Assembly: GCA_051879195.1 (NCBI GenBank)
Contig: JBJELO010000239.1
Location: forward strand, 1-7,913
Reading direction: 5' to 3'
Source of the DNA: TWA4 sp051879195
Lineage (GTDB): Bacteria > Bacillota > Clostridia > Lachnospirales > Lachnospiraceae
DNA length: 7,913 bases
A program made the position numbers and the translations under genes. Of the stretch, positions 5,555 through 7,913 are shown one piece after another (the first letter of the stretch is position 1; every line of letters starts with the position of its first letter). A model generated the notes under the pieces. That model was not told the origin of the DNA. It did not search any database and was given only the letters and a program-made list of their open reading frames with translations.

Positions 5555-7740
5555 TTATACTTCTTTACGACGTTTGAAAATAAGCACACAACCGCCGCCG
5601 CACAGGCTCAGAAGCAGCAGAGACATCCACAAATACATGCCATTGCTGTCACCTGTTTTAACAGTTGCTCCACTCTGAGATGTATTCTGAACAGTTCCGC
5701 TCTGGGATCCGGTTCCTGTATTACTTCCAATACCCGCTCCTGTACCGATTCCTGCTCCGATTCCTGTACCNNNNNNNNNNNNNNNNNNNNNNNNNNNNNN
5801 NNNNNNNNNNNNNNNNNNNNNNNNNNNNNNNNNNNNNNNNNNNNNNNNNNNNNNNNNNNNNNNNNNNNNNCTGTCGGATTCTCAGGCTCCGCAGGATTCT
5901 CAGGTTCTGTCGGATTCTCAGGCTCCGCAGGATTCTCAGGTTCTGTCGGATTCTCAGGCTCTGCAGCTTCTTCTTTTGTATACGTAAATGTCAGATCATG
6001 GTATCCCGTTGAGGAAACTGTGATTTCATATGCACCGTTTTCTCCGAAAACCGCGCCATCCTGTACGCCTGTGTCAATGCTTCCATCCTCTTTTACAATA
6101 ACAACCGCGCCTCTTCCGGTTGCTGCATAGGATGTTCCGTTTACAGTTACAGAAGTAATATTCTTCAGATATTTATTGAATGCTTCGTCTGACGCTCCTT
6201 CTGCTGCTTTCAGGGCCGGCGCTTCATCATCCCCGTTATATTCTGCAGGCATTTCATCGGTCATCAGAATAAATGCGGTGCTGATCGGCGCGTATTTTCC
6301 GCTCCTGTCGGTCACATTCATCGTATACTGACCTTCTTCTGCGTCTTTGCTGAAAGTTAATATGCCGTCATTTACAGCCGCTTCCGTCAATCCGTCCACG
6401 GTATATTCCGCTTCGAAATCGGCAGGGATTCCATCTGTAGTTACTGCTGTGGAACCTGCTGATACGTCTGCATTTTCAACCTTTACGGAACCTTCAAATT
6501 TAACGGGAACATAAAGGTTATCCACAGGAATTTCATAGATTCCTTTGCTGGTATAATACGTTACTTTATTGATATGCTGGCCCATCATGTTCACATAGTG
6601 CGCAGATGATGTAGGGCAGCCGTGTACGTCTTTGGTAAATCCGGTGCACCATGCCAGCTCGCTGACTCTCCAGATATTTTCCAGATGGCGCATGCCGTAA
6701 TCGCTGCCTTCACTTGTGCTTACAATGACAGCGTATACCTGATCTGCAGAGGCATCGATCATATCAAGACCGCTTAAATCCAGCTGATAATCACCGTAGG
6801 AGGTTTCCGTCATCAGCTCTGTTTCAATGCCTGAAAGCTTCTGAATTTCTCCCACAACACTGCCGAAGCTCAGTGTTCCATCTGCATTTGCCGATGCTTC
6901 TTTGTAGTAAGCAGGAACTTCGCTCAGCACGTAATAAGCATAGCTTTCATTCTCAAACAGGGCGTCTTTGCCGCTGTATGTCGTGGTGCTGGTCTGTCCC
7001 CTGTTTGTTACTGTAATCTCTACAGAATCGCTGTCTGTAACCTCTTTATATGTTGACAAGTCGATTCCTTCCACCTTTACAGGGAATGTAATACCTGTAA
7101 TCTCACTGCCATCCGCTTTCACATGATAGGAACCGCCCGCAAGGCTGGCTGTTCTGGTTTTATTCAGCGTAGCGGACGAGAATGCGTCCACGGGTTCTTC
7201 ATTGTTTACATCTGCTTTGTAGAAATCCGCATAGGGGATATTCATCAGCACATAGACCGGCTCTGTTTTTTCAGGCTCTGCCGTCTTTTCCTCTGCTTCA
7301 CGGATGGCATCGAGAGCCGCGGTTTTGATTGCATCAGAAGTCCGTGTTGCACCGGAAACGGCATCCCATCCGTTTACGGTATCTTCCGTCGCCTCTTTAT
7401 CCTTCAGAAGCGTCTGAAATCCCTTTGATTTGTTATAAGCCTTTGCAAAATATGTCTGGCTCTCGGAAGCCTGATATCCATTCTCCGGTATTACCGTAAT
7501 ATTGGAAAATACTCCATCTTTTACTTCAAGACTTACTTTAACATCGTATTCTGTCCAGAAATCTTCATTTTCATCATCTTCATCGGTTCTTGCCACATGA
7601 GCCGTCTTCGTATAGGTCCCGTCAGCGGCCACCTGACTTCCCGAAACTGCCAGCGCCACATCGGCAGGCAGCATCCCGACCACCATGGCGGTCACCAGAA
7701 AAGCCGATGTGAACTTTTTCATTTCTTTAAACTTTTTCAT
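5555..7740 (-). CDS. Cell-wall-attached FMN-binding protein, interrupted by an assembly gap
   Basis: A large secreted protein; 623 residues are readable before the gap. Residues 1-31 form a signal peptide (cleavage likely after ALA). An FMN-binding domain (about 36-150) ends in D-AV-SGATRTS (129-135), with T132 the predicted FMN site. Next come VDAFSSATLNKT (184-195), which resembles a second attachment motif without a full domain, and a central region (about 200-420) that I do not recognise, with a Cys/His/Met cluster (M350 to H389). Beta-rich segments follow to about 588, then EPENPT/EPENPA repeats running into the Ns. Beyond the gap, one frame gives a Gly-rich stretch, VKTGD (5648-5662), a membrane helix and KRRKEV, ending in TAA at 5555-5557. 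This is a sortase-type tail. Reading across the 100 Ns gives the wrong frame; a gap length of 2 modulo 3 would join the parts. The ATG at 7740 has AAGGAG 11 bases upstream. It is the first operon gene and probably the outermost redox protein. Confidence 0.88.
5648..5662 (-). other. VKTGD sorting-type motif
   Basis: In the frame ending at 5555 the codons read V-K-T-G-D, followed by about 20 hydrophobic residues (MYLWMSLLLLSLCGGG and on) and KRRKEV. The order motif, helix, basic tail is the usual layout of sortase substrates; the motif departs from LPxTG but resembles variants seen in Clostridia. No sortase gene is present in the window. Confidence 0.75.
5705..5770 (-). repeat. Gly-rich low-complexity stretch next to the gap
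   Basis: In the corrected frame this codes for a GTGIGAG-type glycine repeat of at least 22 residues, and it is cut by the gap. It lies between the Pro/Glu linker and the sorting motif. Confidence 0.7.
5771..5870. other. Assembly gap (100 N)
   Basis: Exactly 100 Ns, the size often used as a placeholder for an unknown length. It falls between an 18/36-base tandem repeat and a Gly-rich repeat, the kind of region where short-read assembly breaks. Residues hidden here belong to the wall protein's linker. Confidence 0.95.
5871..5964 (-). repeat. 18/36-bp tandem repeat coding a Pro/Glu/Asn wall linker
   Basis: Alternating EPENPT and EPENPA units (18 bases each, 36 for a pair) are nearly identical at DNA level and run into the gap, so copy number is unknown. 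Pro-rich repeats just before a sorting tail commonly extend a surface protein through the peptidoglycan. Confidence 0.9.
7336..7356 (-). other. SGATRTS flavinylation site codons of the wall protein
   Basis: Codes for residues 129-135 of the first operon protein. The preceding W-D-A-V and the following Ala-rich helix fit the ApbE target context; T132 is the predicted FMN acceptor. It differs from the SGATYSS used by the other canonical sites in the operon. Confidence 0.8.
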
Positions 7741-7751
7741 AAGCTTATTTA

Positions 7752-7757
7752 CTCCTT
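7752..7757 (-). promoter_or_regulatory. Ribosome binding site of the wall protein gene
   Basis: AAGGAG on the minus strand lies 11 bases before ATG 7740. A second ATG six codons later (residue 7) would be about 29 bases away, so the first is preferred. Confidence 0.75.
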
Positions 7758-7774
7758 CCCGTTATTTCAATGCA

Positions 7775-7816
7775 GGTTATATAGAACTAACCCTCCTGCC
7801 AAAATAAAAAGCAGGA
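7775..7816 (-). other. Structured 5' leader with two small stems
   Basis: Two short inverted repeats lie in the leader: GGTTA/TAACC (7775-7779 with 7788-7792) and TCCTGC/GCAGGA (7794-7799 with 7811-7816, enclosing an A/T-rich loop). The leader from the likely start point (about 7843) to the ATG is about 100 bases. I see no known riboswitch consensus in it. Confidence 0.4.
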
Positions 7817-7832
7817 AACTGATCATTCAGTT
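7817..7832. promoter_or_regulatory. Inverted repeat AACTGA-tcat-TCAGTT downstream of the start point
   Basis: Perfect 6-bp arms with a 4-base centre. It overlaps the next inverted repeat by three bases, so the two could form a compound operator, or the arms could pair in the leader mRNA. Confidence 0.5.
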
Positions 7833-7845
7833 AGCATCTGCTAAC
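7830..7845. promoter_or_regulatory. Probable operator GTTAGCA-tc-TGCTAAC over the start point
   Basis: A perfect 7-bp inverted repeat with a 2-base centre lies 4 bases downstream of the -10 box, where a repressor would block initiation. The TTAG/CTAA half-sites faintly recall DtxR-family metal regulators, but this likeness is weak and the regulator is unknown. Confidence 0.6.
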
Positions 7846-7849
7846 ACGG

Positions 7850-7879
7850 AGTATACTTCAGCAAATTGCTGATTGTCAA
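7850..7879 (-). promoter_or_regulatory. Sigma-A type promoter of the flavin operon
   Basis: On the minus strand TTGACA (7879-7874, perfect -35) is followed after 18 bases by TATACT (7855-7850, five of six for -10). The predicted start point is near 7843. It faces the operon and is the only strong promoter I see in the window. Confidence 0.85.
7858..7872. promoter_or_regulatory. Inverted repeat TCAGCAA-a-TTGCTGA inside the promoter spacer
   Basis: Perfect 7-bp arms around a single central base lie entirely between the -35 and -10 boxes. That position is typical of repressor sites or of MerR-type activators, and the 18-base spacer is slightly longer than ideal. Confidence 0.6.
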
Positions 7880-7913
7880 CGGGATTTCCCATAGATGAGA
7901 AATGTTCTCTTTT

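Noticed and set aside
5553..5558. TATAAT on the minus strand as a promoter for apbE
   Set aside because: No convincing -35 box at 16-18 bases upstream. The hexamer arises from the GTA-TAA end of the wall gene and the A/T-rich bases after it.
5608..5770. C-terminal tail rich in Q, E and V ending ACICGCLCCF, as read straight through the Ns
   Set aside because: It is a frame artefact of the placeholder gap length. The alternative frame ending at 5555 gives a coherent Gly-rich, sorting-motif, membrane-helix and basic-tail sequence.
5871..5964. Regular 18/36-base repeats that could suggest a CRISPR array
   Set aside because: Units are contiguous with no unique spacers and translate to a clean EPENPT/EPENPA linker.
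5528..6130. Plus-strand open frame spanning the N run with GFSGSAGFSGSV repeats
   Set aside because: It is the antisense shadow of the PENPT/PENPA repeat and passes through Ns. No ribosome site supports it.
7741..7850. Possible FMN riboswitch in the operon leader
   Set aside because: A flavin operon invites one, but the leader of about 100 bases lacks the conserved RFN-element segments, and ApbE operons are not usual riboswitch targets.

Overview
The window looks like part of a scaffold from an anaerobic gut-type Firmicute, most likely a Lachnospiraceae-like Clostridium relative. This is an inference from a DUF3881-like protein, a gene with a Gram-positive sorting tail, strong AGGAG ribosome sites and roughly even GC. 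A 100-base run of N (5771-5870) marks an assembly gap.

Layout. Positions 1-798 (+) hold the 3' end of a cytosolic DUF3881-like gene. It converges on a five-gene minus-strand operon, and one bidirectional hairpin terminator (802-840) sits between them. The operon reads right to left. A consensus promoter (7850-7879) with three nearby inverted repeats drives: (1) a large secreted FMN-binding protein with a Pro/Glu repeat linker and a wall-sorting-type C-terminus (5555-7740, interrupted by the gap); (2) an ApbE flavin transferase lipoprotein (4295-5389, GTG start); (3) a membrane-tethered protein with four FMN-binding domains in tandem (2327-4285); (4) a small membrane-tethered protein with one FMN-binding domain (1763-2326); (5) a NapH/NosR-type polytopic membrane protein with two CxxxC loops and two 4Fe-4S motifs (879-1766). 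Genes 2 to 5 are packed with gaps of 9 and 0 bases and a 4-base overlap. A 165-base spacer with two hairpins separates gene 1 from gene 2.

How they could work together (inference). The Fe-S membrane protein would take electrons from a cytosolic or membrane donor. The single FMN domain and then the four-domain protein would carry them outward, and the wall-attached FMN protein would pass them to an acceptor outside the cell. ApbE would attach FMN covalently to the Thr of the SGAT motifs: five canonical sites, plus a variant SSAT site in the fourth domain. The general class, flavinylated extracytosolic electron transfer, is known. The particular chain seen here, its terminal acceptor and the central part of the wall protein are not ones I can name.

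The most important annotation correction concerns the first operon gene. Reading straight through the Ns gives a false C-terminus ending near 5608. The sequence beyond the gap carries, in another frame, a Gly-rich stretch, VKTGD, a membrane helix and KRRKEV ending at 5555. The true gap length should therefore be 2 modulo 3.
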